Source of the DNA: Nesterenkonia massiliensis
GTDB taxonomy: Bacteria; Actinomycetota; Actinomycetes; Actinomycetales; Micrococcaceae
NCBI RefSeq assembly: GCF_000455245.1
Contig: NZ_HG005166.1
Location: forward strand, 52,636 to 116,635
Direction of reading: 5' to 3'
Length of the DNA stretch: 64,000 nt
In this document: positions 32,186 to 41,127 of the stretch, in pieces
How the letters are laid out: every line of letters starts with the position of its first letter
Numbering within the stretch: the stretch's first letter is position 1
The notes under the pieces: generated by a model
The model's input: only the letters and a program-made list of their open reading frames with translations
Databases searched by the model: none
Told to the model about the DNA's origin: nothing
Program-made: the position numbers and the translations under genes

Positions 32186-33610
32186 ATGGCTGAGCGTGAA
32201 CGTCCACTGATTCTGAGCCTGTTCGAGATGGGCTCAGTGGTGCATCTTGCGCCGGGCACTTGGACTCATCCCGAAGATCAGCGGCACAGGATCGCTGATC
32301 TCAGCTTCTGGCGAGAACTCGGTGGCATCCTGGAGGAAGGACGCTTTGATCAATTGTTTCTCGCAGATGTGGTGGGTGCCTATGACAATACTGAGGACGG
32401 TCTGACAACCCCGGTTCGCGAGGGTTTCCAGATTCCAGCCCTGGATCCGCTGATCGTCCTTGGGGCGCTGGCAGAGTCCACCGATCACTTAGGGCTTGCC
32501 GCTACTTTCTCCACCACCTATGAGCCGCCCTTCTCCTTTGCCCGTCGGCTGGCCACCCTGGATGCTCTCTCAGGGGGACGGATCGCCTGGAACGTGGTCA
32601 CCTCTTATCTGAAGAACGCCGCGCAGAACTTCGGACTTCAAGACCAGATCGAGCATGACCAGCGGTATCACATCGCGGATGAGTTCCTGGACGTGATCTA
32701 CAAGTTGCTGATCGGGTCCTGGGACGAGGGTGCCGTCGTAGGTGATGTTCACCGACGGGTGTGGGCAGAGCCGGAATCAGTGCGCTATATCGACCATGCC
32801 GGTGAGTACTTCTCAGTCCGGGGGCCGCATCTGGTAGCTCCCACGCCGCAGCGCCTCCCGGTGTTGTTCCAAGCGGGAAGCTCGCTGACAGGAATGGCTT
32901 TCGCAGGTCAGCATGCGGAGGTGGTGTTCCTGGGTGGCGGGTCCACCGAAAGCATCAGGGAGAACATTCAGATCATTCGACGTCATGCCGAAGAGGCTGG
33001 CCGGGACCCCGAGCAGCTGCGATTCGTGGCCTCTGCGCATGTGATCGTCGGCCGTACCGAAGAAGAAGCTCACGCTAAGGCAGAAGAGATTGACCAATAC
33101 CGGACTTCTTGGGACGTGCTCCAGAAGAACGGGCGCATTCCGAGTCTGGATCGTTACCGGGATGAGGAACTGGTCGCTGACATCATCAAGCGCCGCGACC
33201 ACGGCCATGAAGTGCTGATCCGAGGCTGGCGTGAGGGCCAGACGGTGAAGGACGTTCGCACCAGCGCAGCCGGCGGGGGCCGGGCCAAGAACGGCCTGCG
33301 CGTGGTGGGCACCGGCGCACAGGCCGCAGATGCGCTCACCCGATGGGCGGATGAGTCCGGTCTGGACGGGTTCAACATCGGCAACCAAATCAGCTTCGGC
33401 ACCGTCCGGGACTTCGTCGAGCTGGTGGTGCCGGTGCTGCAGCGCCGCGGACTAGCCCGCACCGAATACACACCCGGAGAGACCCTGCGGGAAAGGCTCC
33501 TCGGCGCAGGGCCCCACCCCCACACCACACATCCGGCTGCCCGATACCGGGACCCGGCGGCGCTGCTGATACCAGCTGAGCCGTTCGACAAGCGGCTCAC
33601 CCCCGCCTGA
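32186..33610 (+). CDS. NtaA/SnaA/DszA-type flavin-dependent monooxygenase
   Basis: Protein of 474 residues of the LLM class (FMNH2-dependent monooxygenases related to nitrilotriacetate monooxygenase, DszA and SfnG). Motifs: FDQLFLADVVGAYDN, LAATFSTTYEPPFSFARRLATLDALSGGRIAWNVVTSY (about 115-150), the insert with HVARRYHIADEFLDV-like sequence, and PVLFQAGSSLTGMAFAGQHAEVVFLG. The start is the ATG at 32186 with GAGGAG 6-7 nt before it; ATG 32096 upstream falls inside the operator-like repeats. First gene of an operon with a peptide-type ABC transporter and a DszC-like oxidase, which suggests oxidative opening of an imported organosulfur or N-containing compound (inference). It needs a flavin reductase; none is nearby. 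Confidence 0.9.
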   Translation: MAERERPLILSLFEMGSVVHLAPGTWTHPEDQRHRIADLSFWRELGGILEEGRFDQLFLADVVGAYDNTEDGLTTPVREGFQIPALDPLIVLGALAESTDHLGLAATFSTTYEPPFSFARRLATLDALSGGRIAWNVVTSYLKNAAQNFGLQDQIEHDQRYHIADEFLDVIYKLLIGSWDEGAVVGDVHRRVWAEPESVRYIDHAGEYFSVRGPHLVAPTPQRLPVLFQAGSSLTGMAFAGQHAEVVFLGGGSTESIRENIQIIRRHAEEAGRDPEQLRFVASAHVIVGRTEEEAHAKAEEIDQYRTSWDVLQKNGRIPSLDRYRDEELVADIIKRRDHGHEVLIRGWREGQTVKDVRTSAAGGGRAKNGLRVVGTGAQAADALTRWADESGLDGFNIGNQISFGTVRDFVELVVPVLQRRGLARTEYTPGETLRERLLGAGPHPHTTHPAARYRDPAALLIPAEPFDKRLTPA

Positions 33611-33654
33611 GAGACCACCCGCCCCCTGACCTTCGCACGCTGTGAGGAAGACCA

Positions 33655-35337
33655 ATGACAGAACGCATCGTTGACCCGGCGCTCAAGCGCAGATCCAGAA
33701 CCTATGCCGCCGTCGGCGCAGCACTGGCTGTGGTGCTGGCGGTGACAGCTTTCCTCCTTCTTCGCCCCGGGACGGAGCAGGGGCCCGCCGCGGCGTCCGC
33801 TCCAGGGACTGGGGCGGAAGGGTCCGGAGGAACACTGGTGTACCTGGATGCGGAGATCATCGCGGCAGGCGACATCCGCAACGGCACCTGGCAGTCCACC
33901 ACTTTGACGCACAACATCACCGACAGGCTCATCCACGCCGACCCCGAGACCGGTGAGCTAGAGCCCTGGATCGCTGAAGACTGGGAGATCAGCGAAGGGG
34001 GACTCCAGTACACGTTCTGGATCAGGGACGGCGTCTCCTTCAGCAATGGGCAGCCGCTGGACGCTGGTGCCGTGCAGCGAAACCTCCAGTGGCAGGCGTG
34101 GGGTGATCCGGAGAACGGCATCGATCCCAACAACACCTTCCCTCAGGTGGAGTCGGTGGAGGCCGATGAGGAGGACCAGACTGTGACGGTGGTCCTGGAG
34201 GAGCCCTACAGCCCGTTCATCAAGATCCTCTCCAACTGGGCGAGCTCCCTGGTGGCCGATGAGACCCTGGAGCTCTCCGCCGAGGATCAGCAGCGCCCGG
34301 AGAACGTGATCGGCAGCGGTCCGTTCGTGGTGGAGTCCGAGACCTACGGGGAGGAGATCATCCTCACCCGCCGGAAGGGCTATTCCTGGGCGCCGGCCAG
34401 CTGGGAGAACCAGGGGGAGGCGCACCTGGAGGAGATCCACTGGATCCCTGTCCTGGAGGACAGTGCGCGCCTGGGCAGCCTGCGTGCTGGCGAGGGCGAC
34501 CTGATCCGCTATCTGCAGCCCAGCGAGGAGGACCCGCTGGCCGCAGAGGGCTTCGAGGTCATCGGAGTGCAGGGCTCCGGTCAGACCAACACCTGGGTGC
34601 TGCGGCAGTCGGTGGAGGAGCTGCAGGATGAGCGTGTGAGGCACGCGATCCTCTCCGGCATCGACCGGGAGGCCATTGTGGAGGACCTCTACACGGACCG
34701 CTGGAGCACCGCCTCCAGCATCGTCACGCCGGACACGCTGGGCTACCGGGACCAGTCAGAGAAGCTCACCTATGACCCTGAGCGTGCCCAGCGGCTGCTG
34801 GATGAGGCCGGCTGGAGCGAGCACGACGACGACGGCATCCGGGTGAACGAGGACGGCGACAGGCTCACCATCCGTGCGCTGATCGACGTGTTCGACGCCA
34901 CTGCGGCCCCGCTCTTCCAGCTGATCCAGTGGCAGCTGGCGGAGATTGGTGTGGAGCTTGAGCTGGTGGAGGTGGACTACTCCAACGTCTCCACCGGCTA
35001 CAGCGACGAGAGCATCGGCATTGTGCGCACCGGATGGCCGCAGGCGGACTCCTGGGTGCGCATCCGCAACGACTGGCACTTCGAGGGTTCCAACGCTCTT
35101 TTCCTCCAGGAGCCTGATGAGCAGCTCAATGAGCTGCTGGAGCAGCATTCGCTCGTGCAGGGGTCGGAGCGGGAGGAGGTGGTGGGTGACCTCCAGGATC
35201 ATCTGCTGGACAACGCCTACGTATTCCCGGTGCTCACTGATTCTCAGATCTTCGCGCTGCAGCCACACGTCAGGGGACTCTCCTGGACTCCTGAGGCGCG
35301 GCCGGTCTTCCACAGCACCTGGATCGCCGAGGACTAA
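33655..35337 (+). CDS. Peptide/nickel-type ABC transporter substrate-binding protein, membrane-anchored
   Basis: Protein of 560 residues of solute-binding family 5 (DppA/OppA type): TLTHNITDRLIHADPETGELEPWIAEDWEISEGGLQYTFWIRDGVSFSNGQPL, VIGSGPFVVESETYG, RVRHAILSGIDREAIVEDLY and YDPERAQRLLDEAGW. The N-terminus has a hydrophobic helix (about 17-38, VGAALAVVLAVTAFLLL) but no lipobox cysteine, so it is either anchored by an uncleaved helix or cut by signal peptidase I; most actinobacterial homologues are lipoproteins. The mature protein is acidic. GAGGAAG precedes the ATG. Member of the five-gene transporter/monooxygenase operon. Confidence 0.9.
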   Translation: MTERIVDPALKRRSRTYAAVGAALAVVLAVTAFLLLRPGTEQGPAAASAPGTGAEGSGGTLVYLDAEIIAAGDIRNGTWQSTTLTHNITDRLIHADPETGELEPWIAEDWEISEGGLQYTFWIRDGVSFSNGQPLDAGAVQRNLQWQAWGDPENGIDPNNTFPQVESVEADEEDQTVTVVLEEPYSPFIKILSNWASSLVADETLELSAEDQQRPENVIGSGPFVVESETYGEEIILTRRKGYSWAPASWENQGEAHLEEIHWIPVLEDSARLGSLRAGEGDLIRYLQPSEEDPLAAEGFEVIGVQGSGQTNTWVLRQSVEELQDERVRHAILSGIDREAIVEDLYTDRWSTASSIVTPDTLGYRDQSEKLTYDPERAQRLLDEAGWSEHDDDGIRVNEDGDRLTIRALIDVFDATAAPLFQLIQWQLAEIGVELELVEVDYSNVSTGYSDESIGIVRTGWPQADSWVRIRNDWHFEGSNALFLQEPDEQLNELLEQHSLVQGSEREEVVGDLQDHLLDNAYVFPVLTDSQIFALQPHVRGLSWTPEARPVFHSTWIAED

Positions 35338-35341
35338 AGCC

Positions 35342-36331
35342 ATGAGCCGCAGCCACTACATCCTCAAGCGCATAGGACATGCGCTTCTGGTGATGGGACT
35401 GACGTACCTGTTGGTATGGACCATCATCTTTCTGATGCCGGGGGACCCGGTGCGCAACCGTCTGGATAACCCCCAGAACCCGGTGCCGCCTGAGGTGGCC
35501 GAGCACATCATCCGCTACTACGAGCTGGACCGCAGCGGCCTGGAGCAGCTGCTGCTCTCGGTGACCAGGCTCTTCCAGGGGGATCTGGGCTATTCGCTGG
35601 CGAACGGGATCCCGGTGACTGAGCTGCTGGCGCAGGGTATACAGTCCACCTTTCTGCTGGCGGCGCTGGGTCTGGCGGCCACACTGGTGATCTCTGCAGC
35701 GGTGGCTCTGACCGCGGTGTTCGCTCCCTGGGGGCCGGTGCGGAGCGCGGCGGCGGTGATTCCGCTGCTGTCCCTCTCCGCCCCCACCTTCCTGGTGGGT
35801 CTGCTGCTCCTGCAGGTGTTCGCCTATCAGCTGGGCTGGTTCTCCTCCATCCGGGATGAGGGGCTGAAGTCGCTGCTGCTGCCGGCGGTGAATCTGGGCA
35901 TCGCCGCCAGCCCGCCGATCACCAGGGTCCTCATTCAGGGACTCTCAGATGCGCAGAGGAAGCCGTTCGTCAATGTGCTCAGGGCCAAGGGACTGTCTGA
36001 GGCTGCGGTGGCGGCGCATGTGGTGAAGAACGGCTCCATCCCCACGGTGACGCTGTTGGGGCTGACTGCCGGCGGGTTGCTGACGGGTTCGGTGATCACT
36101 GAGGTGGTCTTCTCCCGCACGGGGCTGGGCTATATCACCGACCAGGCGGTCCGGGCCCAGGACGGTCCGGTGGTGCTGGGGGTGGTGATGCTGGTGGCCG
36201 GGATCGTGACTGTCTTCAATCTGCTCACTGATCTGCTCTACCCGGCGATCGATCCTCGCATCGAGATCTATGACAAGTCCTCCGGCCGTGGGGCCGCGCA
36301 GGAGAAGACCAGGGAGAAGGTGGACTCATGA
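35342..36331 (+). CDS. Peptide/nickel-type ABC transporter permease (DppB-like)
   Basis: Protein of 329 residues. N-terminal YILKRIGHALLVMGLTYLLVWTIIFLMPGDPVRNRLDNP is the typical beginning of DppB permeases, followed by five further helices. The EAA loop is VNVLRAKGLSEAAVAAHVVKNGSIPTVTLLG and the end SVITEVVFSRTGLGYITDQAVRAQD is characteristic. The start is the ATG at 35342, 4 bp after the binding-protein stop. The stop overlaps the second permease (ATGA). Confidence 0.92.
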   Translation: MSRSHYILKRIGHALLVMGLTYLLVWTIIFLMPGDPVRNRLDNPQNPVPPEVAEHIIRYYELDRSGLEQLLLSVTRLFQGDLGYSLANGIPVTELLAQGIQSTFLLAALGLAATLVISAAVALTAVFAPWGPVRSAAAVIPLLSLSAPTFLVGLLLLQVFAYQLGWFSSIRDEGLKSLLLPAVNLGIAASPPITRVLIQGLSDAQRKPFVNVLRAKGLSEAAVAAHVVKNGSIPTVTLLGLTAGGLLTGSVITEVVFSRTGLGYITDQAVRAQDGPVVLGVVMLVAGIVTVFNLLTDLLYPAIDPRIEIYDKSSGRGAAQEKTREKVDS

Positions 36332-37200
36332 CGGTCTCTGCGACGCTGAATGCGGGGTCGGCCCGGGGTGCGCTGCGGCTGAAGCAGGCAGGCGCCCTGC
36401 GCGGGTGGTCCAGGCCCCTGGACATCGCGGCCGTGCTCTTGCTGGGGCTGCTGCTGGTGGCGGTGATCGCTCCGGGAATCCTGTCACCCTATGGTCCGGT
36501 GCAGGCCCACGCGGGGCCGGCCTTGGAGGGCCCCAGCCTGTCCCATCCCTTCGGCACCGACTATCTGGGTCGGGACCTCTACACCCGGGTGGTGCACGGC
36601 ACTGCACTGACCCTGTCCACGGCGGGGCTGGCGGTGCTGATCGGTCTGCTGGTGGGGCTGCTGCTGGGTTCGCTGGCCGGATACTTCGGTGGCTGGGCGG
36701 ATGCTGTCATCAGCCGGCTGGTGGATGTTCTGCTGGCGGTGCCGGGGCTTCTGCTGGCCATGGTGATCGTCGTATCGCTGGGCTTCGGCGCGGTCAATGC
36801 TGCTGTGGCGGTGGGCCTCTCCTCGGTGGCGGGCTTCACCCGGCTTGTCCGCTCTGAGGTGCTGACGGTGAAGAATCTGCTGTTCGTGGAGGCGAGCGGC
36901 CATGTGGGCTCCAGCAGCAGGCGCACGCTCTTCCGGCATGTGCTGCCCAATTCCTATAAGTCTGTGCTGGCGTTGGTGCCGCTGGAGTTCGGCGGCGCGA
37001 TCCTGGCGATCTCCACGCTGAGCTTCCTGGGGTTCGGGGCGGTGCCCCCGCAGCCGGAGTGGGGGCTGTTAGTGGCAGAGGGGCGGCAGTACATCACCTC
37101 CTCGCCGTGGCTGTCGCTGGTGCCCGGGTTTGTGATCACTGCTGTGGTGCTCAGTGTGGCGAGGCTGAGCACCATCGCTGAGAGAGTCAGGGGAGTCTGA
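36328..37200 (+). CDS. Peptide/nickel-type ABC transporter permease (DppC-like)
   Basis: Protein of 290 residues. DppC-type features: the N-terminal helix LDIAAVLLLGLLLVAVIAP, then HPFGTDYLGRDLYTRVVHGT, GLLLGSLAGYFGGWADAVISRLVDVLLAVPGLLLAMV, the EAA loop VEASGHVGSSSRRTLFRHVLPNSYKSVLAL and FLGFGAVPPQPEWGLLVAEG. It pairs with the preceding DppB-like protein. Coupled on both sides: ATGA overlap upstream, and a 1-bp overlap with the ATPase gene (TGATG). Confidence 0.92.
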   Translation: MTVSATLNAGSARGALRLKQAGALRGWSRPLDIAAVLLLGLLLVAVIAPGILSPYGPVQAHAGPALEGPSLSHPFGTDYLGRDLYTRVVHGTALTLSTAGLAVLIGLLVGLLLGSLAGYFGGWADAVISRLVDVLLAVPGLLLAMVIVVSLGFGAVNAAVAVGLSSVAGFTRLVRSEVLTVKNLLFVEASGHVGSSSRRTLFRHVLPNSYKSVLALVPLEFGGAILAISTLSFLGFGAVPPQPEWGLLVAEGRQYITSSPWLSLVPGFVITAVVLSVARLSTIAERVRGV

Positions 37201-38924
37201 TGTCATCGGAGAACCACGACGACGCCTTGGTGGTGTCGGATCTGCACGTCTCGTATGAGAGCGGGATCTGGAAGACGCCTGTGGTCAAAGGGGTGAGCTT
37301 GACGGTGCCTAAGGGCCAGACGCTGGCGCTGGTGGGGGAGTCCGGCTCGGGCAAGAGCACCCTCGCCGCGGCCGCCGCGGGCCTGCTCGCGGAGAACGGG
37401 CGCATCGACTCCGGCTCAGTGGAGGTGGCCGGTCACCAGACCGTCGGATTCACCCAGAAGCAGTGGCGGCGGCTGCGAGGGCGGAACGTCGGGTTCGTTC
37501 CGCAGGATCCGCTGGGCTCGCTGGATCCTCTGCAGCGCATCGGTGATCAGGTGGCCGACGCCGTCGCCCTTCATCGGGGGCTGGGGCGGGATGAGGCCCG
37601 GCGGGAGGCGGTGTGGCTGCTGGACTCAGTGGGCATCCGGGATGCTGCCGGACGCGCCCGCGCCTACCCGCACCAGCTCTCCGGCGGTCAGCTTCAGCGG
37701 GTCCTCATCGCCACCGCGGTGGCGGGGCGACCCCAGCTGCTGATCGCAGATGAGCCCACCTCGGCGCTGGATGTCACGGTGCAGAGGACGATCCTGGACC
37801 TGCTGGACTCCCTGAAGGCTCAGCTGGGCCTCTCGATCCTGCTCATCACCCATGACCTGTCTGTGGCCCAGGAACGCAGCGAGCACACCGTGGTCCTCCA
37901 GCACGGGGAGATCCGCGACGCCGGTCCCACCCAGGAGGTGGTGGCAGCCCCCACGCACGAGTACACCCGTCAGCTCTTCGCGGACGCCCCGGCGCTGAAC
38001 CCCGGGAAGTACCGGACGGCGTCAGAGCCCCAGGGCGCGGAGGATGAGGCGGCCGTGAACGAGGCTGAGCGCACAGACGCGCCGGTGATCAGCGTGGCAG
38101 ATCTGACTAAGCACTACGGCGGCTCCGCAGCTCCTGCGCTGGACCGAATCGGTGTCGAGGTGCAGCAGGGAAGCATCCACGCCCTGGTGGGGGAGTCCGG
38201 ATCAGGCAAAACCACTGCCGCACGGATCATCGCCGGACTGCTCGGCTATGACTCGGGCCAGGTGCACGTCAGCGGCCGGCAGCGACCCCGGGATCCCGGG
38301 GTGCGGAACCACCGGCCTGAGGAGCTTCAGCTGGTCTACCAGAACCCCCTGGCGGCCTTCGATCCGCGGCAGAGCATCCGGGCGGCGCTGGAGGAGCCCC
38401 TGATCATCCGAGGAGATGCTGACCGGCGCCAGCGACGACGGCGGGTGGAGGAGCTGCTGGAGCAGGTCGGGCTGGACCCGGCCTTGGGCGCCCGGACAGC
38501 AGGACAGCTCTCCGGGGGTCAGCGGCAGCGAGCCGCGATTGCCCGCGCCCTCATCCTGCAGCCGCGCATCCTCATCCTGGATGAGCCCACCTCGGCGCTG
38601 GACGTCACCGTGCAGGCACAGCTGATCGACCTGCTGATGCGGCTGCGCACAGAGCAGGGACTGACCTACCTCTTCATCTCCCACGATCTGAGCCTGGTGC
38701 GTCAGATCGCTGACGAGGTCACCGTCCTGGAGAGAGGGCAGCTGGTGGAGTCCGCGCCTGCTGACCGCCTCTTCGCCGACCCTCAGCACCCCTACACGCG
38801 CCGCCTCTTGGAGTCGATCCCCGGCCCCGGGCGCATCACCGGGCCCAGTGTCGGCGCCGGTGTCCCGGGGCGCGAGTCGCCGAGTTCCGCGGAGCGCACC
38901 GCAGCCGCGCTGTCCGCCGCCTGA
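37200..38924 (+). CDS. Fused dual ATP-binding protein of a peptide/nickel-type ABC transporter
   Basis: Protein of 574 residues with two complete ABC domains, equivalent to DppD and DppF in one chain. Domain 1 (about 10-265): Walker A GESGSGKST, signature LSGGQLQRVLIATAV, Walker [14 protein letters not shown]. Domain 2 (about 295-545): Walker A GESGSGKTT, signature LSGGQRQRAAIARAL, Walker [14 protein letters not shown]. Each has a switch His (LLITHDLS; FISHDLS) and a C-terminal HPYTRRLLESIP-like oligopeptide motif, seen as THEYTRQLFADAP and QHPYTRRLLESIP. It powers the preceding permeases. Starts by 1-bp overlap with the DppC-like gene. Confidence 0.94.
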   Translation: MSSENHDDALVVSDLHVSYESGIWKTPVVKGVSLTVPKGQTLALVGESGSGKSTLAAAAAGLLAENGRIDSGSVEVAGHQTVGFTQKQWRRLRGRNVGFVPQDPLGSLDPLQRIGDQVADAVALHRGLGRDEARREAVWLLDSVGIRDAAGRARAYPHQLSGGQLQRVLIATAVAGRPQLLIADEPTSALDVTVQRTILDLLDSLKAQLGLSILLITHDLSVAQERSEHTVVLQHGEIRDAGPTQEVVAAPTHEYTRQLFADAPALNPGKYRTASEPQGAEDEAAVNEAERTDAPVISVADLTKHYGGSAAPALDRIGVEVQQGSIHALVGESGSGKTTAARIIAGLLGYDSGQVHVSGRQRPRDPGVRNHRPEELQLVYQNPLAAFDPRQSIRAALEEPLIIRGDADRRQRRRRVEELLEQVGLDPALGARTAGQLSGGQRQRAAIARALILQPRILILDEPTSALDVTVQAQLIDLLMRLRTEQGLTYLFISHDLSLVRQIADEVTVLERGQLVESAPADRLFADPQHPYTRRLLESIPGPGRITGPSVGAGVPGRESPSSAERTAAALSAA

Positions 38925-38955
38925 ACCGCACATTCCAATCTCAGAAGGAGACACC

Positions 38956-40260
38956 ATGACGCAGACCTTGAGCACACCAGAGGCGGCCCTCGGCGCCCCC
39001 ACCTATCAGCAGCTGAGGCAGAGGTTCGCTCCGCTGTTTCAGAGGATCAGCGACGGCGTCGTCGAGCGTGAGCGGGAGAGGATCCTCCCCTTCGAACAGG
39101 TGGAGTGGCTGCGGAACGCCGGGTTCGGGTCGCTGCGCGTGCCCCAGGAGCTGGGCGGCGACGGCGTGGACGCCCCCACCCTGTTCCGGCTCTTCATCGA
39201 CTTAGCCGCTGCGGATCCGCACGTGGCGCACCTGTGGCGCGGGCACTTCGCCTTCCTGGAGGCCCGGCTGACTGCTGAGGATCAGCAGGACCGCGAGTTC
39301 TGGGCCGAGCAGGCGGTGGAGGTCGGAGCCATCGTGGGCAACGCTCAGAGCGAGCAGGGCATAGAGAGTTGGGACAAGCAGACCACCACCCTCGCTAGGG
39401 GAGATGACGGCTCCCTTCGGCTGGACGGCACGAAGTATTACAGCACCGGCACACTCTTCGCCAACTGGGTGAACGTCACCGCCCGATTCGGCGACCAGTT
39501 CGCCAGCTTCCCGGTCCGCACCGACGCACCGGGGGTGGTGCGCCTGGATGACTGGGACGGCTTCGGCCAGAAGCTCACCGGCACAGGCACCACCACCTTC
39601 GACGCCGTCCCCGTGGATGAGCGCCATGTCATCTCTCACGCGCCGGGAGAGCGTCCCGTCTCCCACATGGTGGGGCTCTACCAGTTGCACCTGCTCTCCG
39701 TGCTGGCGGGGATCGGTCGCCGCGCAGTGGACGACATCGTGGCTCATGTGCGGGCCAGCCGCCGTCGTCCCCTGGGTGCGCCCGAGGGCACCACCGCCGC
39801 TGAGGATCCGCTGACCCAGGCCGTGATCGGCCGGGCGTCCTCAGCGGTCAAAGCCGTCAGGGCATCAGTGCTGGACGCCGCACAGGACATCGAGGACGCC
39901 TGGCAGGCCCGCAGACGCGGAGAGGACGTTGAGGACGCTGCACACCGTGCCAACCTGGCGGTCTATCAATCGCAGGTGGTGGTGATCCCGCTTGTCCTGG
40001 AGGCCACCACCGCAATATTCGACGCCGCCGGCGCCTCCAGCACCTCAGTCAGCAAACTGCTGGATCGCCACTGGCGCAACGCCCGCACCATCTCCTCCCA
40101 CAACCCACTTCCCCGCAAAGAACAGTGGGTGGGCAGCTACGAGCTCCTGGGTGAGGTGCCGTACCCATGGGGCTCAGGACGGACTACTCGCGCGGATAAC
40201 GACGAGGCAGCTAAGGATCAGTCGGCGGACTCTCAACTGAAGCCCGATGAACAGGTCTAG
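38956..40260 (+). CDS. Acyl-CoA dehydrogenase-like flavin monooxygenase (DszC/SfnB type)
   Basis: Protein of 434 residues with the acyl-CoA dehydrogenase fold: YQQLRQRFAPLFQRISDGVVERERERILPFEQVEWLRNAGF, LGGDGVDAPTLFRLFIDLAAADPHVAHLWRGHFAF and LDGTKYYSTGTLFANWVNV. The catalytic glutamate of true dehydrogenases is not evident; the C-terminal RHWRNARTISSHNP is typical of the DszC/SfnB branch, which uses reduced flavin and O2 to oxidise sulfur (or nitrogen) compounds. AGAAGGAGACACC precedes the ATG. Last gene of the operon starting at 32186. The stop codon shares CTAG with the stop of sseA on the other strand. The C-terminal 25 residues are charged and poorly conserved-looking. Confidence 0.88.
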   Translation: MTQTLSTPEAALGAPTYQQLRQRFAPLFQRISDGVVERERERILPFEQVEWLRNAGFGSLRVPQELGGDGVDAPTLFRLFIDLAAADPHVAHLWRGHFAFLEARLTAEDQQDREFWAEQAVEVGAIVGNAQSEQGIESWDKQTTTLARGDDGSLRLDGTKYYSTGTLFANWVNVTARFGDQFASFPVRTDAPGVVRLDDWDGFGQKLTGTGTTTFDAVPVDERHVISHAPGERPVSHMVGLYQLHLLSVLAGIGRRAVDDIVAHVRASRRRPLGAPEGTTAAEDPLTQAVIGRASSAVKAVRASVLDAAQDIEDAWQARRRGEDVEDAAHRANLAVYQSQVVVIPLVLEATTAIFDAAGASSTSVSKLLDRHWRNARTISSHNPLPRKEQWVGSYELLGEVPYPWGSGRTTRADNDEAAKDQSADSQLKPDEQV

Positions 40261-41108
40261 TGAGGGGCAGGTGACTCCCCAGTGACCACTTCGCGCTCAG
40301 GGTGATTGGCCCACTGGCTGAACGAACCCGGATACAGTGCTGCATCGAACCCGGCCAGCTGCAGGGCGAGGGTCGCGTGGGCACCGTTGATCCCGGAACC
40401 GCAGTAGCTGACTACTGGAGACTCCGGGTCCACCCCTAGGTCCAGGAAACGCTGCCGGAGGACCTCTGCGGGAAGAAAGCGGCCCTCAGCATCCACGTTC
40501 TGCACCGTGGGAGCATTCACGGCACCCGGGATATGCCCCGCACGTGGATCGATGGGCTCATGCTCGCCAGTGAAACGCTCCGCTGCCCGCACATCAAGAA
40601 GCGTTCCGTAGGCGGGGACATCGTTGATGTCGTCGATCCCCACGACCTTCTGCTTCCCGTAGTCCAGCGTCACCGCACCGGGCTCGGGGGCCACCTCTCC
40701 GGCCTCCAGAGGAAAGCCCGCATCGGTCCAGCCTTGCAACGCGCCGTCGAGCACCCGGACATCCTCCATCCCGGCGTGACGCAACAGCCACCAGGCCCGT
40801 GCGGAGGACATGTTCTTCATATCGTCATAGACCACCACGGTGTCGCCGTCGTTGAGTCCCCAGCGTCGCGCGGCCGCCTGGAGCCGCGGCAGACTGGGCA
40901 GCGGGTGCCGGCCCTCAGTCACCGGCAGCCCGTGTTCGGCCAGTTCATGGTCCATGTCCACATACACCGCGCCTGGCAGGTGTCCCCGAAGGTACTCCGG
41001 GCGACCATCAGGGCGATCCAGCCGCCATCTCACGTCCAGAATGCGTAGCCGGGGGCTCCCGCCGGACACGAGTTCATGCAGTTCCTCGGCGCTGATCAGC
41101 TGGCTCAT
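40257..41108 (-). CDS. sseA: 3-Mercaptopyruvate / thiosulfate sulfurtransferase
   Basis: Protein of 283 residues with two rhodanese domains. The inactive N-terminal one has RILDVRWRLDRPDGRPEYLRGHLPGAVYVDMD. The active C-terminal one has LLDVRAAERFTGEHEPIDPRAGHIPGAVNAP and the loop YCGSGINGA with catalytic Cys236. The CGSG-type loop fits 3-mercaptopyruvate sulfurtransferases rather than thiosulfate rhodaneses (CRKGVTA). It moves sulfane sulfur from mercaptopyruvate to a thiol or cyanide acceptor, in cysteine catabolism. ATG at 41108. Convergent with the oxidase gene (overlapping stops) and divergent from the GlcD-like gene by 19 bp. Confidence 0.92.
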   Translation of the reverse strand: MSQLISAEELHELVSGGSPRLRILDVRWRLDRPDGRPEYLRGHLPGAVYVDMDHELAEHGLPVTEGRHPLPSLPRLQAAARRWGLNDGDTVVVYDDMKNMSSARAWWLLRHAGMEDVRVLDGALQGWTDAGFPLEAGEVAPEPGAVTLDYGKQKVVGIDDINDVPAYGTLLDVRAAERFTGEHEPIDPRAGHIPGAVNAPTVQNVDAEGRFLPAEVLRQRFLDLGVDPESPVVSYCGSGINGAHATLALQLAGFDAALYPGSFSQWANHPEREVVTGESPAPH

Positions 41109-41114
41109 GACCGA

Positions 41115-41120
41115 TAGCAT
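41115..41120 (+). promoter_or_regulatory. -10 element of the leaderless GlcD-like gene
   Basis: TAGCAT ends 7 bp before the ATG at 41128. It overlaps the start region of the divergent sseA gene; there is no room for a Shine-Dalgarno. Confidence 0.5.
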
Positions 41121-41127
41121 TCCAGAT

